From the NCBI RefSeq assembly GCF_000009765.2, contig NC_003155.5:3100001-3164000 (forward strand): a stretch of 64,000 bases of DNA, given 5' to 3'. Every line of letters starts with the position of its first letter. Positions within the stretch are counted from its first letter, which is position 1. Both the position numbers and the translations under genes were made by a program. Under the pieces are notes generated by a model. That model made no database searches and had not been told where the DNA came from. It saw only the letters and a list, made by a program, of their open reading frames with translations. Below are positions 7,861 to 17,508 of this stretch, piece by piece. The DNA is from Streptomyces avermitilis MA-4680 = NBRC 14893. Lineage in GTDB: Bacteria > Actinomycetota > Actinomycetes > Streptomycetales > Streptomycetaceae.

Positions 7861-10161
7861 GTGGATCTCGACTCGCTCCGGCAGGGCAACTTCCATCAGC
7901 TCGGTGAAGCGATCACCGACTGGCAGAACATGACGAAGCACCTCAAGACTCTCGCCGAGGACGCTGACAAGAACCTCAAGGGCAAGGCACACAAAGCCAA
8001 CTGGGCCGGCATGAACGCCACCGTCACTCGCGAGTTCATCGACAAGACGGCCGGCGAGTTCTCCGACGCCCATACGCAGGCCGACACGGTCACCAAGATC
8101 CTCAGCGATACCCGGGGCGAGCTCATCGACTACCGCACCCAGGTCAATGACGCCATCGATCGAGGGCTGAAGAAGAACCTGACCGTGATGGACATGGGCG
8201 ACGGCTCCTTCGTGGTCACCAGGTCCACCCGCCCCGACTGGGCTTCCGATCCAAGTGGTCAGAACGACACAACGAGCCAGAAGGACGCGGACGATCTCCG
8301 CGACGAGATCCAGCGCATTCTCGACAAGGCCACGGAGAGCGACTCCACTGCCGCCAAGGCGCTGCGTCTCATCGCCGACCAGGCCAAGTACGGCTTCTCC
8401 GACGCCAGCTACGCAGACCGGGACTCCGCAGCGAAGGCCCTCGCGGACGCCGACAAGATGGCCAAGATCCTCGCGAAGAACCCGCATGACGTGACGAACA
8501 CGGAGCTCGCGTCCCTCAACTCCACCCTGGCCAAGTACAAGGGCGATCCGCTCTTCGCCGAGGAGTTCGCCACAAGCGTCGGCCCCAAGAAACTTCTCAC
8601 CTTCTATGCCGGGATCGCGGACCCCTATCAGGCCCAGTACGACCCCGAACGCGGCAAGCAGGCAAAACAGCTCCAGAAGAACCTCGGAATCACCATCGGT
8701 CAGGCGACGCTCTCCGACAGCGATGCAATGCAGGGCTGGGAGAAAAAGATGATCAAGTTGGGTCCCGGCCAACTCGACATCGACGACGCGAGCAACCCGA
8801 CCGGCTATGCCGCCATGAGCAACCTGATGCGCTTCGGTGACTACGACGACCAGTTCCTCAACAACTACGGCAACAAGCTCTTCGCATACGACAAACAGGT
8901 CAACGGTGAGGCCATCAGCCTCTGGGTGAACAACGCCAACCAGGGCGACCTCAACTACTGGGGCTACAAGAACGATCGCGGCCGCGACCCGGTGACGGGC
9001 TTCCTGGAGGCTTTGGGGCACAACCCGGACGCGTCGACCCAGTTCTTCGCGCAGCCCGACGGCGCAGGTGCCACCGTCAACAAGGGCTCCGAGGTCAACG
9101 ACCATCTGAAGTACCTGACCCAGGAGCGCGTCTGGGCGTCCGACGTGACCCTCGAGGGCAAGCACGGCTACGTCGCTGGACGCGACTCTCTCGGCCATGC
9201 CCTGGAATCCGCGACGACAGGCTACGCCTACGACGCCAAACCGATGACAGAGAAGGATCCGATGATCCCTGGCAGCGGTGACCGCCGCACCGCAGCCACG
9301 GCCGGGGTAATGGAGGAGGTCGCGTACCTCTACGGCAGCGAAGACGGTCCCAAGATGCTGCGCGGCCAGCCGGAATTGGCAGACAGTTTGGGCAAGATGG
9401 CCGGCGCGTACATCGACGACATTGACTACAGCCTGTCTGGTGTCGGAGAAAGCGCGAAGGACGCCGACACCTTCCCTGCCAAATACCAAGGGCGGGCGGA
9501 CTTCACCAACGCAGGCGCAATCAACTTCCTGAGCGTACTCGGGCAGGATGAGAACTCCCACCGCGCCGTCACCGCAGCGCAGCACCTGTATACGCTCAGC
9601 CAACTCGACGCCCACCCATCCACCAGCGATGCCAACATCGAGCATGCCCACGACGCCCTGGTTACCGGATCCCAAGTTCGGGGCATTCTGGATAATTCCC
9701 GCGTCGAGCAGGCCCAGACCGACTACGGCGAAGGCTCGGAGGAGAGCAATAAATCGCTGGGCCGTTCCGCCGACTGGATCAAACTGGGGGCCGGTGCGGT
9801 CGTCGCGGGGGGTGTCGCCGCCATCCCCCTCCCCGGGACGAGTGCCGCGGCACTCGTGGTCGCACCGCTGGCAGCGGACACCGTGGGCGAGGCGGTGAAC
9901 ACCTTCATCGGCCAGCAGATCGACAAGGGTGTGGACGACGCAGAAGCGGATCCCGCCGAGAAATCGCAGTTGACCAGCAGCCAGTTCTATGGCAAGGGCG
10001 CCAATCAGCTCGGTGCCGCTTACCAGTCCTACATTGAAGACAGTTCAAAAGCTGCCGACGTCGCTGGCAAGGAGGATTGGAAGGATGACATCAACAACGC
10101 TTACTACGGGACGGGATCACACGAGAACGAGTATCGCGGGCGTGCTTCGTACAAGGATTGA
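7861..10161 (+). CDS. Large WXG-domain protein, candidate T7SS substrate
   Basis: This 766-residue protein begins at GTG (7861). The N-terminal 100 residues form a WXG-like helical hairpin (Trp48-Ala-Gly50 in HKANWAGM), as in LXG and other long ESX substrates. A long helical, polar middle region follows. A short hydrophobic Gly/Ala stretch near residues 640-690 (GAGAVVAGGVAAIPLPG) may insert into membranes. There is no Sec signal and no toxin motif that I recognise, so it should not be called a toxin. The neighbours are a small partner 4 bases upstream and a lipoprotein 3 bases downstream. The truncated gene at 1-982 may be a distant paralogue. Confidence 0.85.
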   Translation: MDLDSLRQGNFHQLGEAITDWQNMTKHLKTLAEDADKNLKGKAHKANWAGMNATVTREFIDKTAGEFSDAHTQADTVTKILSDTRGELIDYRTQVNDAIDRGLKKNLTVMDMGDGSFVVTRSTRPDWASDPSGQNDTTSQKDADDLRDEIQRILDKATESDSTAAKALRLIADQAKYGFSDASYADRDSAAKALADADKMAKILAKNPHDVTNTELASLNSTLAKYKGDPLFAEEFATSVGPKKLLTFYAGIADPYQAQYDPERGKQAKQLQKNLGITIGQATLSDSDAMQGWEKKMIKLGPGQLDIDDASNPTGYAAMSNLMRFGDYDDQFLNNYGNKLFAYDKQVNGEAISLWVNNANQGDLNYWGYKNDRGRDPVTGFLEALGHNPDASTQFFAQPDGAGATVNKGSEVNDHLKYLTQERVWASDVTLEGKHGYVAGRDSLGHALESATTGYAYDAKPMTEKDPMIPGSGDRRTAATAGVMEEVAYLYGSEDGPKMLRGQPELADSLGKMAGAYIDDIDYSLSGVGESAKDADTFPAKYQGRADFTNAGAINFLSVLGQDENSHRAVTAAQHLYTLSQLDAHPSTSDANIEHAHDALVTGSQVRGILDNSRVEQAQTDYGEGSEESNKSLGRSADWIKLGAGAVVAGGVAAIPLPGTSAAALVVAPLAADTVGEAVNTFIGQQIDKGVDDAEADPAEKSQLTSSQFYGKGANQLGAAYQSYIEDSSKAADVAGKEDWKDDINNAYYGTGSHENEYRGRASYKD

Positions 10162-10164
10162 ACT

Positions 10165-10866
10165 GTGCAACTGACAAGCGAACGACGACAGAGTCCGGCA
10201 ATGCTGCTCACGGCACTGGGCCCAGCCGTCTGCTGCATCGCACTGATTCTCGGCCTCTCTGCGTGCAGTGGTGGCAACGGTGACAAGAAGGAGCGGAGCC
10301 TGACTGCCGCCGAGGTCTGCGACTCCACGTTGGACTCCTCCGCGATCGCGGGGCTAAAACGCATGGGGGACACTCAGAAGTTCACTGAACTTCCCGGAAC
10401 AGACGACTCGGGGGAACCCAACAAGTTCTCACTGAAACGGGCCGCAAGCACTATTCATGATGACATGACGCAGCGAAACCAGTGCGTTGTCTACAAGACA
10501 GGAGATACGACTGGGCATCCCTTGATCGATGTGGACTTCTCTGCTGTCAAGTATCACCCGAACTCAGAGAAACCCACTGCGGATGCAAGTGCAGAGCTGA
10601 CCATCTACCCAATCGGCGTATACGCGGCGACGCACGGAAACGCAAGCGCTTCACTCTACTTCAAATGCCCCACAAAGGACCCAGAGGGAACGAAACCGTA
10701 CATCCAGGCAAGTGTGCACAGCACCGCTGATCAGGTGTCCGCCAAGGCCACCGCCAAGGACAGCATGGACATCCTCAACTCCGTCTCGCGGAGCATGGCG
10801 AAGCAGCTGGGCTGCGCATCCCAGGCCGACCTTCCCGCCAACGTCCCGCTGCCCGAGCAGAGTTGA
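10165..10866 (+). CDS. Lipoprotein downstream of the WXG-domain protein
   Basis: This 233-residue protein starts at GTG (10165), only 3 bases after the previous stop codon, so it is coupled to the 7861 gene. Residues 13-33 form a hydrophobic signal peptide ending in the lipobox Leu-Ser-Ala-Cys34, which predicts lipid anchoring on the outer face of the membrane. The mature domain has additional Cys residues (EVCDS, NQCVV, FKCPT, LGCAS) compatible with disulfides. Lipoproteins following WXG-domain genes are common in Streptomyces ESX loci; one proposed role is binding or neutralising the upstream substrate (inference, unproven). No catalytic motif is visible. Confidence 0.85.
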   Translation: MQLTSERRQSPAMLLTALGPAVCCIALILGLSACSGGNGDKKERSLTAAEVCDSTLDSSAIAGLKRMGDTQKFTELPGTDDSGEPNKFSLKRAASTIHDDMTQRNQCVVYKTGDTTGHPLIDVDFSAVKYHPNSEKPTADASAELTIYPIGVYAATHGNASASLYFKCPTKDPEGTKPYIQASVHSTADQVSAKATAKDSMDILNSVSRSMAKQLGCASQADLPANVPLPEQS

Positions 10867-11307
10867 TGGGGACAGGATTGAATGGGCGAGGGGCACTGCC
10901 GAGCACCCGAGGTCTGCCCGGTCGCTCACGCTGTTCGCTAGCCGGTGACCAGACGTTGCATCCGGGAGCGCGGCGGTCTTCAGCCCCTGGCGACGCACTG
11001 ACTGCTTTGCCTGAAGGCATACTGTCTGCGGGGACCTGGTTGAACGTGCCCCCGGAGGAACAGGCGAGTTTCATGAACTCACCGTCAGGCACCCTCGCGC
11101 ACGCCGTTCTTCTCCACCTGCTTCGCACGTTGGACAGCGAAGGGGTAGCGGTCTTCGGCGAGAGCCGTGAAGGCCAGAGCTGTGGCGAGGAAGGAGCGGT
11201 GGACGCGCGGGATCGGATGCTCGGAGTCGTCGTCGGCACGGGAGCTCTTCCTGTGAGAGACGGTTGCGGGGGGTGGGACGGGGCGGACGGTCGGCCGGCG
11301 AAAAGCG
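10867..11307. other. Intergenic region between convergent genes (441 bases)
   Basis: This gap lies between the lipoprotein (plus) and the membrane protein (minus). Several short frames cross it on both strands, but none has a good ribosome binding site, a recognisable domain or convincing codon structure. I see no long hairpin that would be a clear terminator. Confidence 0.5.
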
Positions 11308-11895
11308 TCAGCACTCCCCCTCATCCACCGTCGCCGCAAGTTCGTACTCGGGAATGGTCACCGTGCCCTCGCCGCCCGCGACGCCCGGTGGCGTGTAGCC
11401 GCCGTCCTTCGACTCCGTGCGCTTGACGTGCATGCAGAAGGCGGCCTTCGCGCCGTCGGCCTTGATCGTGTAGTCCGCGTCCTTGGCCGTGTTCGTGTCG
11501 GCGGGGAAAGCGTCGACCCCGGACTGCGGGGCGTCGCCGCCGCCATGCTGGACGACCTCGTCCTCGATCATGGACTTGATGTCGTTGCCGACGGAGTCGA
11601 TCTCGAAATAGGAACGCGCGTCCAAGGCGGTGGTGGCCCCCTGGACCGCCTTCGTCAACTCGCTGTCGCTCCACGACACGTCGTCCGAGACGGCCAGGAG
11701 CTGAAAGCCCTGAAAGGCCATGATGCCGGCCAGGACGAAGAAGACGGCACGCCCCGCGACGAAAGCGGAGGACGGGAGTTCGTCCGCTGACGGGTTGAAG
11801 CCGTGGCGCCACGCGCGCACGCGGTCCGCCTTGACGCACCCGGCCGCGGCCATCACGACGGCGAGGGCGAAACAAATGGTCGTCATGGCCGTCAT
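11308..11895 (-). CDS. Membrane protein coupled to the second mycosin
   Basis: This 195-residue protein has two predicted membrane helices (about residues 3-20 and 45-64) separated by a short charged loop, followed by an extracytoplasmic domain of about 125 residues with few Cys (AAFCMH, EGEC at the very end). Its ATG overlaps the stop codon of the mycosin at 11892-13190 in an ATGA junction, so it is translated with that protease and the EccB gene before it. A role in the ESX envelope complex is inferred from this coupling alone. I do not recognise the family. Confidence 0.8.
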   Translation of the reverse strand: MTAMTTICFALAVVMAAAGCVKADRVRAWRHGFNPSADELPSSAFVAGRAVFFVLAGIMAFQGFQLLAVSDDVSWSDSELTKAVQGATTALDARSYFEIDSVGNDIKSMIEDEVVQHGGGDAPQSGVDAFPADTNTAKDADYTIKADGAKAAFCMHVKRTESKDGGYTPPGVAGGEGTVTIPEYELAATVDEGEC

Positions 11896-13190
11896 ACGCC
11901 GCCCCCCACACGCCCCCGCCGTCTCCGCGCATCCCGTACCGCCACCGCGGAGCCCGTGAGTCCGAGGACCAGTACCGCCGCGCCGACCACCGCGTACGTG
12001 GCCAGGCGGGTGTTGCGTTCCTCCGCTGTTTCGCCGAAGTGGAGGGTGGGGACCGAGGGGGCTTTGGCCCGGGTCACGCCATTGACCGGCTTGGGGGACT
12101 CGACCGGGTGGGCCGCGTCGATGTCCGAGAGCGCCTTGACGGGGTCCACCACGCCCCAGCCGACCAGGCGGTCGTGTCCGGGGATGGAGCGTTCCGCGGT
12201 CTGTTCGATCTGGGCGACCACCTCTTGGGCCGTCCAGTTCGGGTACTTGGACTTCAGCAGCGCCGCGACGCCCGCCACGTAGGGGGCGGAGAAGCTTGTG
12301 CCGTTGTCGGAGCAGTGGCCGCCGCCGGGGACCGTGGAGATCATGTCGACGCCGGGGGCCGCGACACCGACGAAGTCGCCGGACTGGGAGAACGAGGCGC
12401 GTTCGTTGTTGCGGTCGGAGGCGGCCACCGCCAGGACGCCCTTGTACGACGCCGGGTAGGTGGCCTTGTCGTTGCCGCCCAGGCCGTCGTTGCCGGCCGA
12501 GGCGACGACCACGACCTTCTGGGTCAGGGCGTAGTCGACGGCCTCATGCAGCTTCGGGTCGGGTTCGACTGCGTTCGCCGTGTCCTGGGAGATGTTGATG
12601 ACATCGGCGCCGGCGCCCACGGCGTAACGGATCGCGGTGGCGAGGGTGAGGGCCGTGCCGTCGCCCTCCGCGTTGTTCTGCTTGATCGGGATGATCGTGG
12701 CGTCCGGGGCCAGGCCCACGAATCCCGTGCCCTTGACGGAGCGGGCCGCGATGATGCCGGCCACGCGCGTGCCGTGGCCGACGGTGTCGGTGGTGCCGGA
12801 CGCGTTTCCGCGGTCTATCTTCTCGCCCTTGGAGTTCTTGGCGGGGAGGCTGTTCTCCCCTTTGGACGCGTCCACGGCGTTACTGAGTTGGGGGTTCTTG
12901 ACGTCGACCCCCGTGTCGATCACGGCCACTTGGACGCCTTTGCCGGTCGACAGGTCCCACAACTGGTCGAGATTCACGCGCTGCAGTGCCCAGGGCCGGC
13001 CCTCGTACTTCTTCGAGGGGAAGGTGCACTGGCCGGTCGTCGAGTCGGCGACCGCCGCGGGAGCGGCGGCCGGGAGCAGCACCGTGGTCGCCGCCAGGAC
13101 GGCCGTTGTGGTTGCGGCCAGCGCCGCGCGGCGCGCGAACGTCCCGCGGAGGGTGGCTTCAGTGACGTACGGCATCGGCGTCGACATCAT
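11892..13190 (-). CDS. mycP: Mycosin-like S8 serine protease of the ESX core (second copy)
   Basis: This 432-residue subtilase has a signal peptide (residues about 20-50), catalytic Asp92 (AVIDTG), His139 (VGHGTR) and Ser299 (NGTSFS), and a C-terminal membrane helix followed by an Arg-rich tail: the full mycosin architecture. A GGAG sequence lies just before the ATG at 13190, and an in-frame GTG at 13220 would abut the EccB stop codon. Gene order eccB-mycP-membrane protein on one strand suggests that this copy, not the one at 3399, is the structural mycosin of the secretion complex, where it stabilises the Ecc membrane ring. Known mycosin targets are few; the substrate here is unknown. Confidence 0.94.
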   Translation of the reverse strand: MMSTPMPYVTEATLRGTFARRAALAATTTAVLAATTVLLPAAAPAAVADSTTGQCTFPSKKYEGRPWALQRVNLDQLWDLSTGKGVQVAVIDTGVDVKNPQLSNAVDASKGENSLPAKNSKGEKIDRGNASGTTDTVGHGTRVAGIIAARSVKGTGFVGLAPDATIIPIKQNNAEGDGTALTLATAIRYAVGAGADVINISQDTANAVEPDPKLHEAVDYALTQKVVVVASAGNDGLGGNDKATYPASYKGVLAVAASDRNNERASFSQSGDFVGVAAPGVDMISTVPGGGHCSDNGTSFSAPYVAGVAALLKSKYPNWTAQEVVAQIEQTAERSIPGHDRLVGWGVVDPVKALSDIDAAHPVESPKPVNGVTRAKAPSVPTLHFGETAEERNTRLATYAVVGAAVLVLGLTGSAVAVRDARRRRGRVGGGV

Positions 13191-13220
13191 CAACTCTCCA
13201 GGCAGGTGTACGTACTTCAC

Positions 13221-14744
13221 TCACGATCCCTGTGGCTGGCGCGCCGCGGACTCCGACAGTCGGGGGCCCGTCGGCAGGAAGGTCGACCAGGCGGTGGGGA
13301 TCGGAGCCGCATCCGTATCCGCGTAACCGAGCCTGGTCTGGGCGATCTTGGCCTCCTTGAGTTCCTCTTCGCGCTGCTTGGCCGTGGTGCCGATGCCCTT
13401 GTCGTCGGTGGCGCTGTCGCTGTTGGACTGCAGGGCGTAGCGCAGGCCGGTGTCGGTGACCAGGAAGACCGGGCCCGCCGAGGTCTCGGTGCCCTGGAAC
13501 TGGCGGTAGAGCTGCCCCGATCCGGGCGTCACGTATGCGCTGGAGGAGCCGGAGGGCAGCGAGGTGGGGAACTCGGTGCCGGCCCAGGTCGACAGAGTGG
13601 TGGCGCCGCCCTTGCCGTGGACCGAGCGCAGGACGTTGCACACGGTGTTGCGGCCGCTGGTGGCGCTCGTGGCGTTGTTCACCGTCTCCGGTGCGGCCTG
13701 CGGCCACTTCTCGCTCGCGGCGAAGGGCGCACCTTCGACGATGGCGCCGGGACTGACCTGCTGCGCCTCGCCGGTCTGGCCCACGGTGACCAGCTGGGGG
13801 CTGTTGAGGAGCAGGGTGGCGGTGAAGTCGGAGATGGGGGCGACGCGGCCGGGCAGGACCACGTAGGACTGCATCGTGGTGCCCTTGCGGGCCTTGATGA
13901 TCATGCCGACCTTGTCGGCGGAGCGGAGGTCACCGGGGGCGTTCGCCGCCGCGCCCGGGATGCCCTTGACCGTGGGGATCGAGATCGGGTCGCGCTGGTG
14001 GAGCGTGTTCAGCCACTGCTGCGAGACGCGCTGCGGCTTGCGCCCCTGGGTGTCGAGCGCGTTCAGCAGGTTGTCGTCCGTGGAGTCCACGCGGTACGCG
14101 TTGCCCTGCGCGTCGACGATGTACGGCGTCTTGTTGTCGGGGCCGACGACGTACAGGAGTTCACCGCCGGCCAGCCGGTCGGCTCCGTCGGTCTTGCCGT
14201 AGTCGCGCTGGGCGAAGACGAAAGTGGCCTTCTGGATGGCGGTGCCGCCCTGGCCGGGACGTTCGCACACAGCCCAGCGCTTGGCGGCGCCGGCCTCCTT
14301 CGCCGACGGCAGGCGGTCGGGTGCGTAGGGGATGCCGATGGTGGGACCGTGCGGCAGCGTGTCGCTGTCGAGGACCTTCTCGTCGACGGTGATGACGGTG
14401 TCCTTGTCGGGCGCGAGGAGCAGCTTGGCCGAGGCCATGTTGAGGACCGGATGCAGTTGCGCCTTGCCGTCGGTCTCCAGGACCACGTACCGGGTGGTCG
14501 AGTCGCTGGCGACGATGACGTTCGCGTTCGGGGTCTTCCAGCCCTTGGGAGCCGTCGGGCTGAACATGCCGATGGCCCCGAACACGGCCAGGATGACGAC
14601 GCCGATGATGACACCGGGCAGCACCGCGCGCAGCGGCTTCGGCGCCCCTTCCTCCGAGCCCGAGGGCGAGGGCTGCACGAAGGACGCCAGGACGCGGCGC
14701 TTCGCGAAGGTGTAGGCGTTGAGTTCGTCCCGCCGTGATGCCAT
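13221..14744 (-). CDS. eccB: ESX/type VII secretion core component EccB
   Basis: This 507-residue protein begins MASRRDELNAYTFAKRRVL, the conserved cytoplasmic start of EccB, followed by one membrane helix (residues 41-61) and a large periplasmic-side domain with Cys residues (VCERPG, VCNVL). EccB forms part of the membrane-embedded Ecc ring with EccC, EccD and EccE. I chose the ATG at 14744 because it gives the family N-terminus; the upstream open frame is low-complexity. The gene abuts the mycosin downstream and diverges from eccE across a 226-base promoter region. Confidence 0.96.
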   Translation of the reverse strand: MASRRDELNAYTFAKRRVLASFVQPSPSGSEEGAPKPLRAVLPGVIIGVVILAVFGAIGMFSPTAPKGWKTPNANVIVASDSTTRYVVLETDGKAQLHPVLNMASAKLLLAPDKDTVITVDEKVLDSDTLPHGPTIGIPYAPDRLPSAKEAGAAKRWAVCERPGQGGTAIQKATFVFAQRDYGKTDGADRLAGGELLYVVGPDNKTPYIVDAQGNAYRVDSTDDNLLNALDTQGRKPQRVSQQWLNTLHQRDPISIPTVKGIPGAAANAPGDLRSADKVGMIIKARKGTTMQSYVVLPGRVAPISDFTATLLLNSPQLVTVGQTGEAQQVSPGAIVEGAPFAASEKWPQAAPETVNNATSATSGRNTVCNVLRSVHGKGGATTLSTWAGTEFPTSLPSGSSSAYVTPGSGQLYRQFQGTETSAGPVFLVTDTGLRYALQSNSDSATDDKGIGTTAKQREEELKEAKIAQTRLGYADTDAAPIPTAWSTFLPTGPRLSESAARQPQGS

Positions 14745-14970
14745 CTGTTGTCCGCTCTCTCCCCGTGCGGCGCTGCGGGGCGCTGTCGTAGCGGTTCCCC
14801 CGGCCCTGTGCTGCCCCGGTCCGCCGCCTCGGTTGCCCGCGCTGTCAGACCCGGCCCCTACTATGCCTGCTGTGGAACGGTACTTGCGGGGCGGGTAGGG
14901 TGCCTGGATCTTCAAGAGCCCTATGTGGTGCTGAAATTCCAGCGAGTTGTGAGCAAAACGGGGGGATGGA
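14745..14970. promoter_or_regulatory. Divergent eccB-eccE promoter region
   Basis: These 226 bases separate two divergent ESX core genes and must hold both promoters. The last 100 bases before eccE are less GC-rich than the surroundings. I cannot assign -35/-10 boxes with confidence. Confidence 0.45.
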
Positions 14971-16308
14971 GTGATGGCTTCCGGAACGCGGACCCGGTCG
15001 CGTGACCGGGCGCAGGCGCGGGGCTCTTCAGCGCCCCGTCCAGGGGCGGCACAGCAACCGTCCGCGCCGGGGCCGCGGCCGCAGGCGTCGGGCGCGCTCC
15101 ATCTCAGAACGCGTCAGGGACAGTCCGGGGCGTTCCGGCTGCAACGGATCGTTCTGTTGGAAATCGCGGCCGCTGTTCTTCTCGCCGGCTGGGTGATCGA
15201 TCCGCTGGCGCTGGTGCCGGCAGCCGTCGTCGCCGTCGTACTCGTACTGCTCGCCTTCGTGCGCCGCCGGGGCCGCTCCCTGCCCGAATGGCTGGGTACG
15301 GCACGGGCGTTGAAGGCGCGGCAGCGGCGGGCAGCGAGTACGCCGATACCACCGGGTACGGAGCCGGGCCTCGCACCCGCGGTGGAGTGCGACCCGAGTC
15401 TGCGGACGTATGCGTACGGCGGACGGGACCGACGGCCGGTCGGGATCATCGGGGACGGGACGTTCGTCACCGCTGTGTTGCAGGTGGAGGCCGACGCGAC
15501 GGCGCTGCGTGCCGAGCGCAGTCGGCAGCCCCTGCCACTCGGACTGGTGCGGGACGCCCTTGAAGTGGACGGGATCCGCCTGGAGTCCGCGCAGATCGTT
15601 CTGCACACGCAGCCCGCGCCCGCACTGCACCTGCCGCAGCAGTCCGTGGCCGTCACCAACTACGCGCCGCTGCAGGCGCAGACGGGCGCACCTGCCGTGC
15701 GCATCACCTGGATCGCGCTGAAGCTCGACCCGGAGCTGTGCCCGGAGGCCGTGTCCGCGCGCGGTGGCGGACTCGTGGGGGCGCAGAAGTGCGTCGTGCG
15801 CGCCGCCGACCACCTCACGAGCCGTCTGACGGGAGCGGGATTCCGTACAACCGTGCTCAACGAGGAGGAGTTGACCGCCGCCATCGCCACCTCGGCCTGC
15901 GCCAACCCGCTGGTGACGGCGGGGGCGGGGCGGACCGAGGCGAGGGAGCGGCGGACCGAGGAGTCGGGGCGCAGCTGGCGTTGCGACAACCGCAGGCACA
16001 CGACGTACTGGGTCCGCCGCTGGCCCCTGGTGGGCGGCGACGGACGGTCGCTGCCCCAACTCGTCGCCCTGCTCACGGCCGTACCCGCGCTCGCCACCAC
16101 GTTCAGTCTCACGCTGGCGCACGGCGAGCGGGGCGAGGTGTCGCTGTGCGGGCATCTGCGGGTGACCGGGCGCAGTGACGACGAACTGGTCGCGGCGCGG
16201 CGGGCGCTGGAGGAGGCCGCACGACGGGGCGGCGCCGGGCTCGCCCGCCTCGACCGGCAGCAACTGCCCGGCGTGCTCGCCACTCTGCCTCTCGGGGGTG
16301 CTCGCTGA
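14971..16308 (+). CDS. eccE: ESX/type VII secretion core component EccE
   Basis: This 445-residue protein has a disordered, basic, Pro/Arg-rich N-terminus (about 55 residues), two adjacent membrane helices (about 59-76 and 79-97), then a large cytoplasmic domain with the EccE pattern (ALHLPQQSVAV, then APAVRITWIAL). EccE caps the periphery of the ESX membrane complex. GTG at 14971 and ATG at 14974 are both possible starts after a GGGGGATGGA leader. The next gene starts at the last base of the stop codon (TGATG), so the two are coupled. Confidence 0.92.
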   Translation: MMASGTRTRSRDRAQARGSSAPRPGAAQQPSAPGPRPQASGALHLRTRQGQSGAFRLQRIVLLEIAAAVLLAGWVIDPLALVPAAVVAVVLVLLAFVRRRGRSLPEWLGTARALKARQRRAASTPIPPGTEPGLAPAVECDPSLRTYAYGGRDRRPVGIIGDGTFVTAVLQVEADATALRAERSRQPLPLGLVRDALEVDGIRLESAQIVLHTQPAPALHLPQQSVAVTNYAPLQAQTGAPAVRITWIALKLDPELCPEAVSARGGGLVGAQKCVVRAADHLTSRLTGAGFRTTVLNEEELTAAIATSACANPLVTAGAGRTEARERRTEESGRSWRCDNRRHTTYWVRRWPLVGGDGRSLPQLVALLTAVPALATTFSLTLAHGERGEVSLCGHLRVTGRSDDELVAARRALEEAARRGGAGLARLDRQQLPGVLATLPLGGAR

Positions 16309-17111
16309 TGGCCATGACCACGGCATCGACACCGGGAGCGCGGGCGTACGGCGCCCCGGGGAACGCCGATGGCCCGGGCGAGCCCTCGGTCGCCGAGCGG
16401 CTGCGCGGACGGGCGCGCAGCGGGTTCGGGCTGATCGGGCCCCGGCACGGGCGGCACTCGCTGTCCGTGGAGCAGGTGGACTCGCTCGCGCTGCCCATCG
16501 GGGACGACGGGGTCGTCGTCGGGGTGGACGCGGAGGGGCAGCCCGCCGTGCTCGGGCTCAATCGGCCCACTCCGTACGACGTCGTCCTGATCGGTGGCCT
16601 GTGGACCGCGCAGGTGCTTGCTCTGCGGGCTGCGGCGACCGGGGCGCGGGTCGCCGTGGAGACCGGGCGGGCACCGGCCTGGATGCAGTTGGTGCATGCC
16701 ATGGGCGGCGGACAGAACGGGATGTCCGTGTACGACGTGGGGCGGGTGCCGCCGCAGGGTGCCTCGGCGGGCAACCCGGTGCTGGTGGTGCGTGACTGCG
16801 GTATGCGGCCGCCGCGGGGGCGGGTCGTCTCCGGGCCCTGGCAGGCGGTGCTGACGCTGCTGCCGTATCTCAGTCCGGTGGCGCCGCGGCTCATGCGGCA
16901 GGCGCGGCTCGTCGGGGTCCAGCGGGTCTCGCCCGACGAGGCCGCGGAGATAGGCCGCACGGTGGCACTGCCCCGGGGCGACATGGACTCGCTGCCGACC
17001 CTGCCCGACGGTGTCACGCTCTGGTGTGCCGATCGCGACCGGCAGTATGTGATGACCCAGCCGACCGACGCCGAGACCGGATTGTTGGGTATGCCCCGCA
17101 GGATGGACTGA
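16308..17111 (+). CDS. EccE-coupled ESX-locus protein, function unknown
   Basis: This 267-residue protein has no signal peptide and no clear membrane helix. The N-terminus is low-complexity; the body is an alpha/beta-like domain with several hydrophobic strands (VVLIGGLWTAQVLAL, PVLVVRDCGM). It overlaps the EccE stop codon by one base, so it is made together with EccE. I infer a cytoplasmic accessory role at the ESX complex. I cannot name a family or an active site. It is followed by a 397-base gap before the proline-rich ATPase gene. Confidence 0.85.
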   Translation: MAMTTASTPGARAYGAPGNADGPGEPSVAERLRGRARSGFGLIGPRHGRHSLSVEQVDSLALPIGDDGVVVGVDAEGQPAVLGLNRPTPYDVVLIGGLWTAQVLALRAAATGARVAVETGRAPAWMQLVHAMGGGQNGMSVYDVGRVPPQGASAGNPVLVVRDCGMRPPRGRVVSGPWQAVLTLLPYLSPVAPRLMRQARLVGVQRVSPDEAAEIGRTVALPRGDMDSLPTLPDGVTLWCADRDRQYVMTQPTDAETGLLGMPRRMD

Positions 17112-17508
17112 TCGGGCGGAACTCGATCGGATTGGGTTGCTTGAGGCCGGTTCGCGGCTTCTTGCGTCCGATTACGTCCAGTTGACGCCTAGTTGTTCAC
17201 TCCTTGTTAGCCATCATCGTCCTGGTTTGTCCATTCTCCACGGGACTGGGGCCGTCACTTCCGGGCAGGCTGTGACGTAGCGGGTTGGCGTGGAGGGGCG
17301 GACGGCCCTGCCGTGGGGGCGCTTGTGGTGATTAGGCTGGGACCGGGCGCCACACCGAAACCCGTGGCGGACCGCCGGCACCTCAGGGGGAGCCGGGCGG
17401 TTTCGGATCCGTCGGTCGACTTCGGGCAACGGGATCGGACGACTTCGTACGAACAAGAGCGGTCGCCTCAGCGCGGCATGAGGGTGCTCGACCACACCAG
17501 GAGGAATT
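17112..17508. other. Leader region of the proline-rich ATPase gene (397 bases)
   Basis: No gene is seen on either strand. A TTGACG hexamer at 17182-17187 and a TAGGCT -10-like hexamer at 17333-17338 are present, but neither has a well-placed partner box. The segment ends in a strong AGGAGG ribosome binding site at 17499-17504. The long untranslated leader implies that the ATPase gene has its own promoter. Confidence 0.45.

Noticed and set aside
7861..10161. Polymorphic toxin with a following immunity gene
   Set aside because: No C-terminal toxin domain is recognisable, and the following gene is a lipoprotein without clear immunity features.
10867..11307. Short frames on both strands in the convergent gap
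   Set aside because: No ribosome binding sites, no domains, codon pattern not convincing.
12039..14738. An 899-residue open frame antisense to mycosin and eccB
   Set aside because: It lacks any recognisable motif and is the complement of two clearly identified genes.
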